Part shown: piece by piece, positions 11,373 through 19,749 of the stretch
Layout: each line of letters opens with the position of its first letter
Position numbering within the stretch: the first letter of the stretch is position 1
DNA from: Microvirga splendida
GTDB lineage: Bacteria > Pseudomonadota > Alphaproteobacteria > Rhizobiales > Beijerinckiaceae
Reading direction: 5' to 3'
Assembly: GCF_016427565.1 (NCBI RefSeq)
Contig: NZ_JAELXT010000005.1
Location: 124,001-188,000 of the forward strand
Length of the DNA stretch: 64,000 bases
The notes under the pieces: generated by a model
Databases searched by the model: none
Told to the model about the DNA's origin: nothing
What the model saw: only the letters and a program-made list of their open reading frames with translations
Translations under genes and position numbers: made by a program

Positions 11373-12488
11373 ATGATGCGCCTGACCTTGAGCCTGTCCG
11401 ACAACCCCGCCACGACCCTGGTCGAGCGGGCGATCATGGAGTTCCGCAGCGCCCGTCCCGTCGTGATCGACGGGGCTGAGGGAAGCGCGCTCGTGATCGG
11501 CGTCGAGGATCTGGACGAGGCGAGAGCTGCCGAGATCGGGGCCGTCGCCGGCTCCCATGCCCATCTCGTTCTGCCAGCCGCGAGGCTTCGCCGCCTCGGG
11601 CTCGAGCGCGAGGGGCCCGGACGGGTGGCCCTGCCGGTGGTCGAGCGCGCGCGGGTGGAAACCCTGGCCCTGAAGGTGGATGGCCGTATCGATGCGCCGG
11701 TCCGCCCCATCGACACCCTCGACGAGGAGGCGCTGGAACTCGCCCGCCTGTCGCTGGTCCTGCCCGCCGTGGTCGTGGTGCCGCTGGCCAAGGGCATCGC
11801 GATCGATCCGTCTGTGGTTCGCGTGCTCGGCGAGGCGGTTCGCGGCTACCGGCGCGCCAGGGCGGCGGACCTTTCCATCGTCAGCCGCGCGCCTGTGCCG
11901 CTGGACGGCGCGCCCACCAGCGAGTTCGTGGTGTTCCGCGGCGGCGAGGGCCTGCGCGATCAGGTGGCGATCGTCATCGGCAAGCCTGACCTGTCCAAGC
12001 CCGTTGCCGTGCGGCTGCATTCGGCCTGCCTGACGGGCGATCTCTTCGGCAGCCTCAAATGCGATTGCGGCGACCAGCTGCGCGAAACGGTGCGCTTCAT
12101 GGCCCAGACTGAGGGCGGCATCCTGCTCTATCTCGACCAGGAAGGGCGCGGGAACGGCATCGCCAACAAGATCCGCGCCTACAAGCTGCAGTCTCAAGGG
12201 TATGACACTTACGACGCCGACGAGGTGCTGGGCTTCGAGGCGGATCAGCGCCGGTTCGACTTCGCCGCCGTCATGCTCAAAGCCCTCGGCGTCGGCAAGG
12301 TCCGCCTCATGACCAACAACCCCGAGAAGATCGCGGCCCTCGGCCAGGCGGGGCTCGAGGTTACCTCGGACCACCGCGTCCTAGGCCGCCCCACGGCGGA
12401 GAACGTGAGCTACCTCGCGGCCAAGCGCGACCGGGCCGGTCACTACATCGACCTCGAGGGCATGCTCGCCTGCCAGAGCAAGGATTGA
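11373..12488 (+). CDS. ribA: GTP cyclohydrolase II with N-terminal extension
   Basis: First enzyme of riboflavin synthesis: GTP to 2,5-diamino-6-ribosylamino-4(3H)-pyrimidinone 5'-phosphate. The C-terminal ~190 residues are a full RibA domain. The zinc ligands lie in HSACLTGD and KCDCGDQ (nt 12027-12068), the catalytic stretch YLDQEGRGNG is at about nt 12130-12159, and RIRAYKLQ-type and TNNPEK motifs follow. About 175 residues precede it with no DHBP-synthase active-site motif. A TTG at 11358 could be the start, but ATG 11373 or 11376 is as likely because neither has a strong Shine-Dalgarno. No FMN riboswitch signature was found upstream. Monocistronic. Confidence 0.92.
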   Translation: MMRLTLSLSDNPATTLVERAIMEFRSARPVVIDGAEGSALVIGVEDLDEARAAEIGAVAGSHAHLVLPAARLRRLGLEREGPGRVALPVVERARVETLALKVDGRIDAPVRPIDTLDEEALELARLSLVLPAVVVVPLAKGIAIDPSVVRVLGEAVRGYRRARAADLSIVSRAPVPLDGAPTSEFVVFRGGEGLRDQVAIVIGKPDLSKPVAVRLHSACLTGDLFGSLKCDCGDQLRETVRFMAQTEGGILLYLDQEGRGNGIANKIRAYKLQSQGYDTYDADEVLGFEADQRRFDFAAVMLKALGVGKVRLMTNNPEKIAALGQAGLEVTSDHRVLGRPTAENVSYLAAKRDRAGHYIDLEGMLACQSKD

Positions 12489-12522
12489 GGGCTAAGCCCC
12501 CAATCCTGTTCCCAGCTTCTTC

Positions 12523-13692
12523 TTATCGCGCCGGCATGCCGGTTTCGACGATCTTCGCCCAGAGCGAGACACCGTAGGGGCTCGCCTCGTCGTTGAAGTC
12601 GTAGGCCGGGTGATGGACGCCCGCCGTGTCGCCGTTGCCGAGGAAGATGTAGGCGCCCGGCCGCTGCTCCAGCATGTAGGAGAAATCCTCCGCACCCATG
12701 AGCGGCGGAATCGTGGTGTCGATCGCGTTCTCGCCGCCGACCGCACGGGCGACGCGGGCCATGAACTCGGTCTTGTCGGGATCGTTCATGGTCACCGGAT
12801 AGCCGCGGTCGTAATCGACCTCCGCCTTCGCCCCGAAGGCCGCGCACACGTTCTCCACGATGGCGCGGATGCGCGTCTCGGCGAGGTCGCGCACCTCCGG
12901 CGACAGGGTGCGCACGGTGCCGAGCAGCATCGCGGTCTGCGGGATCACGTTGAAGGCCTCGCCCGCCTTCACGGTGCACACCGACACCACCACGGATTCG
13001 AGCGGATCGGCGCTGCGGGAGGCGATGGTCTGCAGGGCCGTGATCACGTGGGCGGCGATCACCACCGGGTCGATGCAGTCATGCGGACGCGCCGCGTGGC
13101 CGCCCTTGCCCTCGATGGTGATGGTGAACCGGTCGGCGGCCGCCATCATGGCGCCGGCCCGGATGGCGAACTGGCCCACGGGAATGCCCGGCATGTTGTG
13201 CATGCCGTAGACCTCCTGCACGCCGAAGCGCTCCATGAGGCCGTCCTTCACCATCTCGTTGCCGCCGCCGCCGCCTTCTTCCGCCGGCTGGAAGATCACC
13301 ACCGCGGTGCCGTCGAAGTTGCGCGTCTCGGCCAGGTACTTGGCGGCGCCCAGCAGCATGGCGGTGTGTCCGTCATGGCCGCAGGCATGCATCTTGCCCG
13401 GGACCTTGGAGGCGTGGGGAAGATTCGTCGCCTCATCCATGGGCAGCGCGTCCATGTCGGCGCGCAGGCCGATGACCCGTCCCGAGGTGTTCGTGCGGCC
13501 CTTGATCACGCCGACGACGCCCGTCCGTCCCAAGCCGGTGACGACCTCGTCGCAGCCGAAGCTCTTGAGCTTCTCGGCGACGATCCCGGCGGTGCGGTGA
13601 ACGTCGAACAGGATCTCCGGGTTTTCGTGGAAGTCGCGACGCCAGGCGGTGATTTCATCGGCGAGGTCGGCGACGCGGTTGATGATCGGCAT
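12523..13692 (-). CDS. M20-family amidohydrolase (HipO/amino-acylase-like)
   Basis: 389-aa dinuclear metallohydrolase that probably cleaves N-acyl amino acids (hippurate-like). Metal ligands are visible: Cys104 and His106 in MHACGHDGHTAMLLG, Glu138-Glu139 in FQPAEEG, His165 in YGMHNMPG, and a late His within the C-terminal GAEDFSYMLEQ region. ATG 13692 is chosen because GAGGAA lies 6 nt before it. An earlier in-frame start at 13770 adds only unconserved residues. It is convergent with ribA. The exact acyl substrate is unknown. Confidence 0.9.
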   Translation of the reverse strand: MPIINRVADLADEITAWRRDFHENPEILFDVHRTAGIVAEKLKSFGCDEVVTGLGRTGVVGVIKGRTNTSGRVIGLRADMDALPMDEATNLPHASKVPGKMHACGHDGHTAMLLGAAKYLAETRNFDGTAVVIFQPAEEGGGGGNEMVKDGLMERFGVQEVYGMHNMPGIPVGQFAIRAGAMMAAADRFTITIEGKGGHAARPHDCIDPVVIAAHVITALQTIASRSADPLESVVVSVCTVKAGEAFNVIPQTAMLLGTVRTLSPEVRDLAETRIRAIVENVCAAFGAKAEVDYDRGYPVTMNDPDKTEFMARVARAVGGENAIDTTIPPLMGAEDFSYMLEQRPGAYIFLGNGDTAGVHHPAYDFNDEASPYGVSLWAKIVETGMPAR

Positions 13693-13783
13693 GAAGGTTC
13701 CTCGAGCAGGGATGCGGGAACCCTCAGCCAAGCAGAGGCAGGGGCCCTCCGTCAACCGTTTCGGCATCACCGGCTGCGAGATG

Positions 13784-14995
13784 TCAGGGCTTCCTGCGGA
13801 AGACCGCCTTGGGCCGCGTGGTGCGGAACTGCCCCCGCTCGATGGCCACGAAAATCAGCACGAGCACCACGAGTGCGGTGAACCACCACACCTGCGTGGT
13901 GCCGATGCCGAGGCAGCCCAGGGCATAGGCGCAGGCGAAGGCCGCCATGATGCCGGGCGCCACGGTGGCGCGGTGGCTGCGGATCGCCACCACGGCCCGG
14001 TAGAGCAGCAGGCTTGCCGCCACGGCCCCCACGAGGCCGAGCTCGTACCAGATCTCGAACAGCAGGGTGGAGGGAGCCTTGTGGGGCACCAGGCCGAAAT
14101 ACCGGCCGCGCAAGGCGGTTTCCAGCCCATGCCCGGTGAGCAGCCGCAGGGGCTCGTTGAGGATGATCTGGCGCCAGATTTCGAGGCTCGCCGTGACGGG
14201 AGCCCTGGCGCCGAAGAGGCCCGCCGCAAGGGGCTTCAGGAGGAAGGGCAGGAGCGGGGCGAGCAGCAGGAGGCCCGCCATGACCATCCCGACCAGACGC
14301 GGGCCGACACGGGGGCTCGCGGCGGTGAGCACGAACACGATGGCGCCGGCGGCAAGCCCGTAGAGGGGCAGCCCCTCCCGGGTGAGAAGGGCCGCGACCG
14401 CGACCGCAAGCGCGAGCGCCACGGCCTCCAGGTTCCTGCCGCGCGAGTGGAGCCAGGCGAGCGCCGGCCAGATCAGCAGGGCCAGCATGAGCATGCCGCG
14501 CTCGAGGCTCAGGCCCTCCGGGTCGAAGCGGCTGCCGCCCTGGACCGCCAGGAGAATGCCGATGACGGCGGCCAGCCCGACGCCGACGGGCAGGAGATAG
14601 AGATTGGCGGCCCGCATCCGCTCCGGAACGGCGAGATAGCCGCCCAGCCCCATGAGGATCATGCCGGCGATGTTGAACAGGCGCTCCGAGGCCTCGGGCA
14701 GGAAGGGGGTCCAGACCAGGGACAGCCCGGCCCAGAACAGCAGGACGAGTCCGGCGATCCCGCCCGTGGAGGTCGCGAGCGCCAGCATCTTCTCCCAGGC
14801 ATGCCTCGCGCTGCCGTCCAGCACCGAGGCCAGGACAAGGAGAATCACCGCGAGCGGCGCCATCACCACAAGGGCGCGCCGCGTGAACAGGGCTGCCAGG
14901 GGCACGGCGAAGAACAGGGTCGCGAAGCCGAGGCGCCGCAGCACGGCGGCGGCATCGGCGGAAGGGTTGGCCGTCTGGGAAGCGGGGCGGACCAT
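13784..14995 (-). CDS. O-antigen ligase/polymerase-like membrane protein
   Basis: 403-aa polytopic inner-membrane protein with about 11-12 hydrophobic segments and a long periplasmic-type loop near residues 260-325. That loop holds ILNEPLRLLTGHGLETA and PHKAPSTLLFEIWYELG, the pattern of the Wzy/WaaL (PF04932) family, where His and Arg of the loop act in glycan transfer. No other polysaccharide genes are nearby, so whether it ligates O-antigen, polymerises exopolysaccharide or does something else is open. ATG 14995 immediately precedes the hydrophobic region. The reading frame continues 51 codons upstream but would run through the divergent gene's promoter. Confidence 0.82.
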   Translation of the reverse strand: MVRPASQTANPSADAAAVLRRLGFATLFFAVPLAALFTRRALVVMAPLAVILLVLASVLDGSARHAWEKMLALATSTGGIAGLVLLFWAGLSLVWTPFLPEASERLFNIAGMILMGLGGYLAVPERMRAANLYLLPVGVGLAAVIGILLAVQGGSRFDPEGLSLERGMLMLALLIWPALAWLHSRGRNLEAVALALAVAVAALLTREGLPLYGLAAGAIVFVLTAASPRVGPRLVGMVMAGLLLLAPLLPFLLKPLAAGLFGARAPVTASLEIWRQIILNEPLRLLTGHGLETALRGRYFGLVPHKAPSTLLFEIWYELGLVGAVAASLLLYRAVVAIRSHRATVAPGIMAAFACAYALGCLGIGTTQVWWFTALVVLVLIFVAIERGQFRTTRPKAVFRRKP

Positions 14996-15119
14996 GCGGT
15001 GGGCTATCGACCTTGGGACATTCAGGGAACGGGAGCCTAATGGACGAAGTCGCCAAAAGCTGTAGGTGTCATGCAACACATCCCGTTCCTTTGCGTCCCC
15101 TCCTGAGAGCCCGACCTCC

Positions 15120-16250
15120 ATGGCATCGAACGCCGAGACTGCCGGCAAGCGCCTCGTCCTGATCGGCGGCGGGCACGCTCACGTCCTGGTGCTGGAAGCC
15201 TTTGCCCGCCATCCCGAGCCGGGCCTCGCCATCACGCTGGTCAGCAGGGACCGCCTGACGCCCTATTCCGGCATGCTGCCGGGACACCTGGCTGGCACCT
15301 ACACGAGGGACGAGATCCACATTGACCTGGAGCGCCTCGCCCAGGCCAGCGGCGCCAGGCTGATCTGCGACGAGGCCGTGGGCTTCGACCGGGCGGCCCG
15401 GCGGGTGCGGCTGAAGGGCGGCGGGGAACTGGCTTACGACATCCTCTCGGTCGATATCGGCATCACGCCGGATCTGTCGGGGATCGCCGGCGCGGAGGAG
15501 CATGCACTCGCCGTCAAGCCCATCGGCAGCCTGCTGGAAAAATGGGACAGGCTCGTGGAAAGCGCCCTCGCGCCGAACGGTCCCCGCCGGTTCGCCATCG
15601 TCGGGGGAGGGGCAGCGGGAATCTGTCTCGCCTTCGCGGTTACGGCCTTTCTCAGGAATCGATTGAGCGATGCGATCGAGGTCTCGCTGATCGGCGCCGC
15701 CGAGGCACCGGGCATCAATGCCGGCATGCGCCGCCGCATCGCGCGGGCGCTCAAGCGGCGCGGGATTGCGGTTCACGTCGAGGATGCGGCGGTGTCCATC
15801 GACGGAGATGGCGTGGCTCTCGCGAGCGGCCGGTGCGTGCCGGCCGATGCCGTTCTGATCTCGACCCATGCGGCCCCGCCGCCGGTGCTCGCCGCGACGG
15901 ATTGGGCCAAGGACGAGAGCGGCTTCCTGGCCATCGGTCCCACGCTCCAGATCCTGAACGACGAGGTCGCTTTCGCCGTTGGCGACTGCGCCACGATGAT
16001 CGCGCATCCGCGCCCGAAGGCCGGCGTCTTCGCCGTGCGGCAAGGGCCTGTGTTGGCCCAAAACTTAAGACGGGCCGTTCGGGGCGAGGCGCTCGAAACC
16101 ACCATCCCGCAGCGCGATCACCTGCTGCTGATCGCAACCGGCGACGGCCGCGCCATCGGCGGCCGCGGCCGGTTTCTCGCCTTCGAGGGCCGCCTCGCGT
16201 GGCGGCTGAAGGATGTCATCGACCGGCGCTTCATGCGCCGGTTCGCCTGA
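15120..16250 (+). CDS. SelD-type pyridine nucleotide-disulfide oxidoreductase (stand-alone)
   Basis: 376-aa FAD/NAD(P)-binding protein of the NDH-2-like fold. The start (LVLIGGGHAHVLVLEAF) and LTPYSGMLPGHLAGTY match the family usually fused N-terminally to selenide water dikinase (TIGR03169). A second dinucleotide motif (AIVGGGAAGICLA) is near 160-172, and FAVGDCATM gives the C-terminal FAD contact. No SelD domain follows: the gene stops at 16250 and repeats come next. No membrane-anchoring tail is obvious. ATG 15120 is preferred over 15066. Role unknown: either a quinone reductase or a selenium-linked redox partner. Confidence 0.82.
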   Translation: MASNAETAGKRLVLIGGGHAHVLVLEAFARHPEPGLAITLVSRDRLTPYSGMLPGHLAGTYTRDEIHIDLERLAQASGARLICDEAVGFDRAARRVRLKGGGELAYDILSVDIGITPDLSGIAGAEEHALAVKPIGSLLEKWDRLVESALAPNGPRRFAIVGGGAAGICLAFAVTAFLRNRLSDAIEVSLIGAAEAPGINAGMRRRIARALKRRGIAVHVEDAAVSIDGDGVALASGRCVPADAVLISTHAAPPPVLAATDWAKDESGFLAIGPTLQILNDEVAFAVGDCATMIAHPRPKAGVFAVRQGPVLAQNLRRAVRGEALETTIPQRDHLLLIATGDGRAIGGRGRFLAFEGRLAWRLKDVIDRRFMRRFA

Positions 16251-16299
16251 TAATTTCGGATCTTCTCAGAATCTGATCGAAAAGCTGTAGCGCTGGTTT

Positions 16300-16590
16300 C
16301 CCTCCCCCTTATGGGGAGGGAGTGCTGCGCAGCAGCCGGGTGGGGGTGTGAGCGCCAACCTGTATGGGTCTGGCGCCCTTCACCTCTCCCTGAGGGAGAG
16401 GTCGGACCTTCAGGTCCGGGTGAGGGGTTACAGGTTTATCCGGAGAGCGCTCTCCCCCTCACCCGCCGCACTGACGTGCGTCGACCTCTCCCCACCGGGG
16501 AGAGGTGATGCTTCGGCACGCTGAATGCTCAAGCGAGGAGCGTGGCGCCGACACCCCCACCTCCAACTCCTCCCCACAAGGGAGAGGAGG
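16300..16590. repeat. Outer composite palindromic element interrupted by another element
   Basis: The left end (16300-16347) has hairpin CCCTCCCCCTTATGGGGAGGG, then GCTGC/GCAGC (16324-16333), then CCGGGTGGGGG. The right end begins ACACCCCCACC at about 16551 and closes with CTCCCCACAAGGGAG near 16590, roughly the inverse of the left end. A second full element occupies the middle. Confidence 0.7.
16381..16507. repeat. Inner composite palindromic element
   Basis: Starts CACCTCTCCC and ends GGGAGAGGTG. Each end has two hairpins: CTCTCCC/GGGAGAG followed by CGGACC-ttca-GGTCCG (16403-16418) on the left, and CGCAC-tgac-GTGCG (16467-16480) followed by CTCTCCCC/GGGGAGAG on the right. A 26-30-nt spacer lies between the two ends. 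It sits within the outer 16300-16590 element. Confidence 0.75.
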
Positions 16591-16652
16591 GCTTGGTTGT
16601 GCGCGACTCAGGGCGAAAACGGAGTGTCGCCGACAACGTTCTTTGCCGACGA

Positions 16653-17543
16653 TCACCCCTTCTGCTCGCGAATGAAGTTGACGATGCCCGAAAAGTCGTC
16701 GCCGTCGTGGCCGGCATCGGCGAAGATCGCGTAGAGCTTCGCGGCCTCCGCTCCCAGCGGCGTCGAGGCGCCGGAGGCGAGCGCCGCTTCTTGCGCGAGC
16801 TTCAGGTCCTTCAGCATCAGGGCGGCGGCGAATCCCGGCTTGTAATCGTTGTTGGCCGGCGAGGTCGGCACCGGGCCCGGCACCGGGCAATAGGTGGTGA
16901 GCGACCAGCACTGGCCCGAGGACGTGGAGGCGACGTCGAACAGCGCCTGATGCGACAGCCCGAGCTTTTCCGCCAGCACGAAGGCTTCCGAGACGCCGAT
17001 CATCGAGATGCCGAGGATCATGTTGTTGCAGATCTTCGCCGCCTGGCCGGAGCCGGCCTCGCCGCAATGCACGACCTTCTTGCCCATCCTGGACAGGACC
17101 GGCTCGGCGCGGTCGAACGCCTCTTTCGAACCGCCCGCCATGAAGGTGAGCGTCGCGCCCTTCGCGCCGCCGACGCCGCCGGAGACCGGCGCATCGAGGC
17201 TGGTCAGGTTGCGGTTCTGCTCCTGGGCCAGGCCGTGCGCCTTGCGGGCGCTCTCCACGTCGATGGTGGAGCAGTCGATCAGCAGCGTGCCGTCCTTCAC
17301 CGACGGCAGGATGTCGGACCAGACCGAGAGCACGTGCTTGCCGGCGGGCAGCATGGTGATGACGATCTCCGCATCCCGCACCGCATCGGCTGTGGAGCCG
17401 GCGATATTCACGCCGTCGCTCTTCGCCTGATCGCAGGAGGCGGAAGAGAGGTCGAAGCCGGTGACGCTGTGCCCCGCCTTGACGAGGTTGGCCGCCATGG
17501 GTCCGCCCATGTTGCCGAGGCCGATGAACGCGATGCTGGTCAT
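16653..17543 (-). CDS. mmsB: 3-hydroxyisobutyrate dehydrogenase
   Basis: NAD-dependent oxidation of 3-hydroxyisobutyrate to methylmalonate semialdehyde in valine degradation; 296 aa, normal length. The N-terminal dinucleotide motif is FIGLGNMGGPMAANL (residues 6-20). The substrate-binding signature is DAPVSGGVGGAKGATLTFMAGG (118-138), and the catalytic Lys is Lys170 in GQAAKICNN. It is the last gene of a minus-strand series with the acyl-CoA dehydrogenase (18142-19293) and mmsA (20205-21701), which supply the steps before and after it. The 3-hydroxyisobutyryl-CoA hydrolase and the enoyl-CoA hydratase are not in the window. Confidence 0.95.
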   Translation of the reverse strand: MTSIAFIGLGNMGGPMAANLVKAGHSVTGFDLSSASCDQAKSDGVNIAGSTADAVRDAEIVITMLPAGKHVLSVWSDILPSVKDGTLLIDCSTIDVESARKAHGLAQEQNRNLTSLDAPVSGGVGGAKGATLTFMAGGSKEAFDRAEPVLSRMGKKVVHCGEAGSGQAAKICNNMILGISMIGVSEAFVLAEKLGLSHQALFDVASTSSGQCWSLTTYCPVPGPVPTSPANNDYKPGFAAALMLKDLKLAQEAALASGASTPLGAEAAKLYAIFADAGHDGDDFSGIVNFIREQKG

Positions 17544-17601
17544 GAGAATCCTCCCGTGTTGTCGTGTGATGCTTGAGTCAATTGTTCGATGAAGGCTGCC
17601 A

Positions 17602-17979
17602 TCATGAGCGCCGCGCCACCCACAGGGCTCCCGCGAGCGAGAAGCCGTAGAACCACAGCATCAGCGACCCGAAGACCTTGTCGAGGGCAGGGTCGAGCCG
17701 CGGGAAGAACACCGCGAAGTGCGAACCCACGGCCGCCATGATCAGCATGCCCGGGACGGCGACGAGCGCCATGGCCTGGGCCGCGGCTTTCCTGGGAATT
17801 TGCAGAACGCGATGGATCAGCAGCCCGAGCACGAGGCCAAGAGCGGCCCCTGCCGTGAAGTTGAGCTGGAACGGCCGGCGCCCGTCGAGGAAGAACCACA
17901 GGCCGGCAAAATGGAACAGCGCGAAGATCGCAGCGGCGATGCCGAAGCCGAGGATGAGGGATTTGACACCAAGACTCAT
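17602..17979 (-). CDS. Small four-span membrane protein, unknown function
   Basis: 125 aa from ATG 17979, with four hydrophobic segments (about 5-25, 38-57, 67-87 and 98-120). The open frame runs on upstream to 18042, but those 21 codons simply translate the end of the family C repeat (SSFETQTASAPQDEAE-like), so they are excluded. It lies between the acyl-CoA dehydrogenase and mmsB on the same strand and may be cotranscribed. I recognise no certain family; it looks like the small uncharacterised four-helix DUF type. A role in valine metabolism is not implied. Confidence 0.7.
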   Translation of the reverse strand: MSLGVKSLILGFGIAAAIFALFHFAGLWFFLDGRRPFQLNFTAGAALGLVLGLLIHRVLQIPRKAAAQAMALVAVPGMLIMAAVGSHFAVFFPRLDPALDKVFGSLMLWFYGFSLAGALWVARRS

Positions 17980-17987
17980 AGACTCAG

Positions 17988-18114
17988 CCTCATCCTGAGG
18001 AGCAGACGCAGTCTGCGTCTCGAAGGATCGTCCAGTGGTCACTGGAGGCGCCCTCGCGCCCGGACAGAGTCCGGGACCTCGAGGCGGACCTGACGGTCCT
18101 CCTCAGGATGAGGG
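17988..18114. repeat. CCTCATCCTGAGGAG repeat, family C copy 2 (127 bp)
   Basis: Full-length copy with inverted ends CCTCATCCTGAGGAG and CTCCTCAGGATGAGG, the CAGACGCAGTCTG hairpin and the CCCGGACAGAGTCCGGG arm. It lies between the acyl-CoA dehydrogenase and the small membrane protein. If these form one operon, the element is inside the transcript. Confidence 0.85.
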
Positions 18115-18141
18115 CTTGTGTTGAGAGCACGTCTCTCACGC

Positions 18142-19293
18142 TCACCGATTTCCGCGCCCCACCAGATCGCGCGCCACAATCAGGCGCATGATCTCGTTGG
18201 TGCCCTCCAGGATCTGGTGCACGCGCAGATCGCGCACGATCTTCTCAACGCCGTAATCGGCGAGATAGCCGTAGCCGCCGTGGAGCTGCAGGGCGTCGTT
18301 CGCCACCTGGAAACCCACATCGGTGGCCATGCGCTTGGCCATGGCGCAGAGCTTGGTGGCGTCGAGCGCCTTGGCGTCGAGAGCCGAGGCCGCGCGCCAC
18401 AGAAAGGTGCGGGCCGCTTCGAGTTCAGTCGCCATGTCGGCGAGCTTGAACTGCAGCGCCTGGAAATCCGCGATCCGCTTGCCGAAGGCTTTTCTGTCGC
18501 CCGTATAGGCGAGCGCCTTGTCCAGCGCGGCCTGTGCGCCGCCAAGCGAACAGGCGCCGATATTGATGCGCCCGCCGTCGAGGCCCGACATGGCGATCTT
18601 GAAGCCCTGGCCTTCATCCGAGAGCCGGTTGGCCACGGGCACGCGCACGTCCTCGAAAATTACCGCGGCGGTGGGCTGCGCATTCCAGCCCATCTTCTTC
18701 TCCTGCGCGCCGAAGGACACGCCGGGCATGTCCTTCTCGATCACCAGGGTCGAGATGCCGGAGGGGCCGTCCTCGCCGGTGCGCACCATGGTCACGTAGA
18801 TGTCCGAGGTGCCGGCGCCGGAGATGAACTGCTTCACGCCGTTGACCACGTAATGGTCGCCGTCGCGCACCGCCTTGGTCTTGAGCGCCGCCGCGTCCGA
18901 GCCCGAGCCCGGCTCGGTGAGGCAGTAGCTCGCGATCAGCTCCATGGTGGCGAGGCGCGGGATGTAGCGCTCGCGCTGCTCCTGCGAGCCGTAGCGGTCG
19001 ATCATCCAGGCGGCCATGTTGTGGATCGACAGATAGGCCGACACCGCCGGGCAGCCGATGGCGAGCGCCTCGAAGATCAGCGCCGCGTCGAGCCGCGTCA
19101 TGCCCGATCCGCCCACGTCGTCGCGGGTGTAGATAGCCGCCATGCCGAGGCTTGCTGCTTCCCGCATCACGTCCACGGGAAAATGCTTCTTCTCGTCCCA
19201 CTCAAGGGCATGGGGCGCGAGGTTGTCCGCCGCGAAGGCCAGCGCCATGTCGCGGACGGCGATTTGATCGTCTGTCAGAGAGAATTGGTTCAT
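18142..19293 (-). CDS. Acyl-CoA dehydrogenase (probable isobutyryl-CoA dehydrogenase)
   Basis: 383-aa FAD enzyme. YCLTEPGSGSDAAALKTKA (about 132-150) is the first acyl-CoA dehydrogenase signature. The second ends in VHQILEGTNEIMR, where Glu363 is the expected catalytic base. LHGGYGYLADYGVEK is also standard. Placement between mmsA and mmsB makes isobutyryl-CoA to methacrylyl-CoA (valine degradation) the most likely reaction, and short-chain substrate preference fits the family. It transfers electrons to ETF. A toxin-antitoxin pair separates it from mmsA; 45 bp lie between the toxin stop and this start. Confidence 0.92.
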   Translation of the reverse strand: MNQFSLTDDQIAVRDMALAFAADNLAPHALEWDEKKHFPVDVMREAASLGMAAIYTRDDVGGSGMTRLDAALIFEALAIGCPAVSAYLSIHNMAAWMIDRYGSQEQRERYIPRLATMELIASYCLTEPGSGSDAAALKTKAVRDGDHYVVNGVKQFISGAGTSDIYVTMVRTGEDGPSGISTLVIEKDMPGVSFGAQEKKMGWNAQPTAAVIFEDVRVPVANRLSDEGQGFKIAMSGLDGGRINIGACSLGGAQAALDKALAYTGDRKAFGKRIADFQALQFKLADMATELEAARTFLWRAASALDAKALDATKLCAMAKRMATDVGFQVANDALQLHGGYGYLADYGVEKIVRDLRVHQILEGTNEIMRLIVARDLVGRGNR

Positions 19294-19338
19294 TTCAATC
19301 CCGCACAGCTGGAGTGGCGGCCAAGGAGTATCGTTCGA

Positions 19339-19749
19339 TCAGCAGGCAAGGACACGAACGTGCCCTTCCTCGCCGTAGGACAAGAGTTTCCGGTCTCGGG
19401 TTACGAGAATGAGATCCTCGGCTCGAGCCGTTGCGGCGATGATCCTGTCGGCGGGATCTGCCGGTGGCGTCCCCGGCAGAAAGGCAGATGCAATCAGCGT
19501 GCGTGGAGGCATTGGAGCCAACCTCATCCCGGGCAAGGCGAGAGCAGCCTCAAACCAGACTTCAGGTGCCATGCTCAAAGCAATTCTGCCTTTCCGCACA
19601 AGGGTTGCTATCTCCCATGCCGTTATGGGAGAGATCAGGATCTTGTCCGCTTGCGCAGCCTCGTCAACGGCTTGGCGGCAATTCTCTGAAATCTCTTCGC
19701 CATTGGCGATCCAAAGCACGGCACAGGTATCGAGAAGAAGTGTCGCCAC
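19339..19749 (-). CDS. vapC: VapC-type PIN-domain ribonuclease toxin
   Basis: 136-aa PIN-domain protein. Acidic active-site residues are visible: Asp7 (LLLDTCAVLW), Glu46 (TAWEIA), Asp98/Asp101 (PADPADRIIAATA) and Asp119 (VTRDRKLL). PIN toxins of this class cleave tRNA or other RNAs. The GTG start directly follows the TAA of the upstream gene with no gap (TAA|GTG), so the two are translationally coupled as expected of toxin-antitoxin pairs. The pair sits inside the valine-catabolism gene string. Confidence 0.9.
   Translation of the reverse strand: MATLLLDTCAVLWIANGEEISENCRQAVDEAAQADKILISPITAWEIATLVRKGRIALSMAPEVWFEAALALPGMRLAPMPPRTLIASAFLPGTPPADPADRIIAATARAEDLILVTRDRKLLSYGEEGHVRVLAC

Larger units (their letters stand above)
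16251..16652. other. Gene-free interval containing nested palindromic elements
   Basis: 402 bp between the SelD-type flavoprotein and the convergent mmsB stop. It holds the outer element 16300-16590 with a second element at 16381-16507 inside it. No gene or RNA was identified. Short frames on both strands translate the repeats. Confidence 0.75.
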
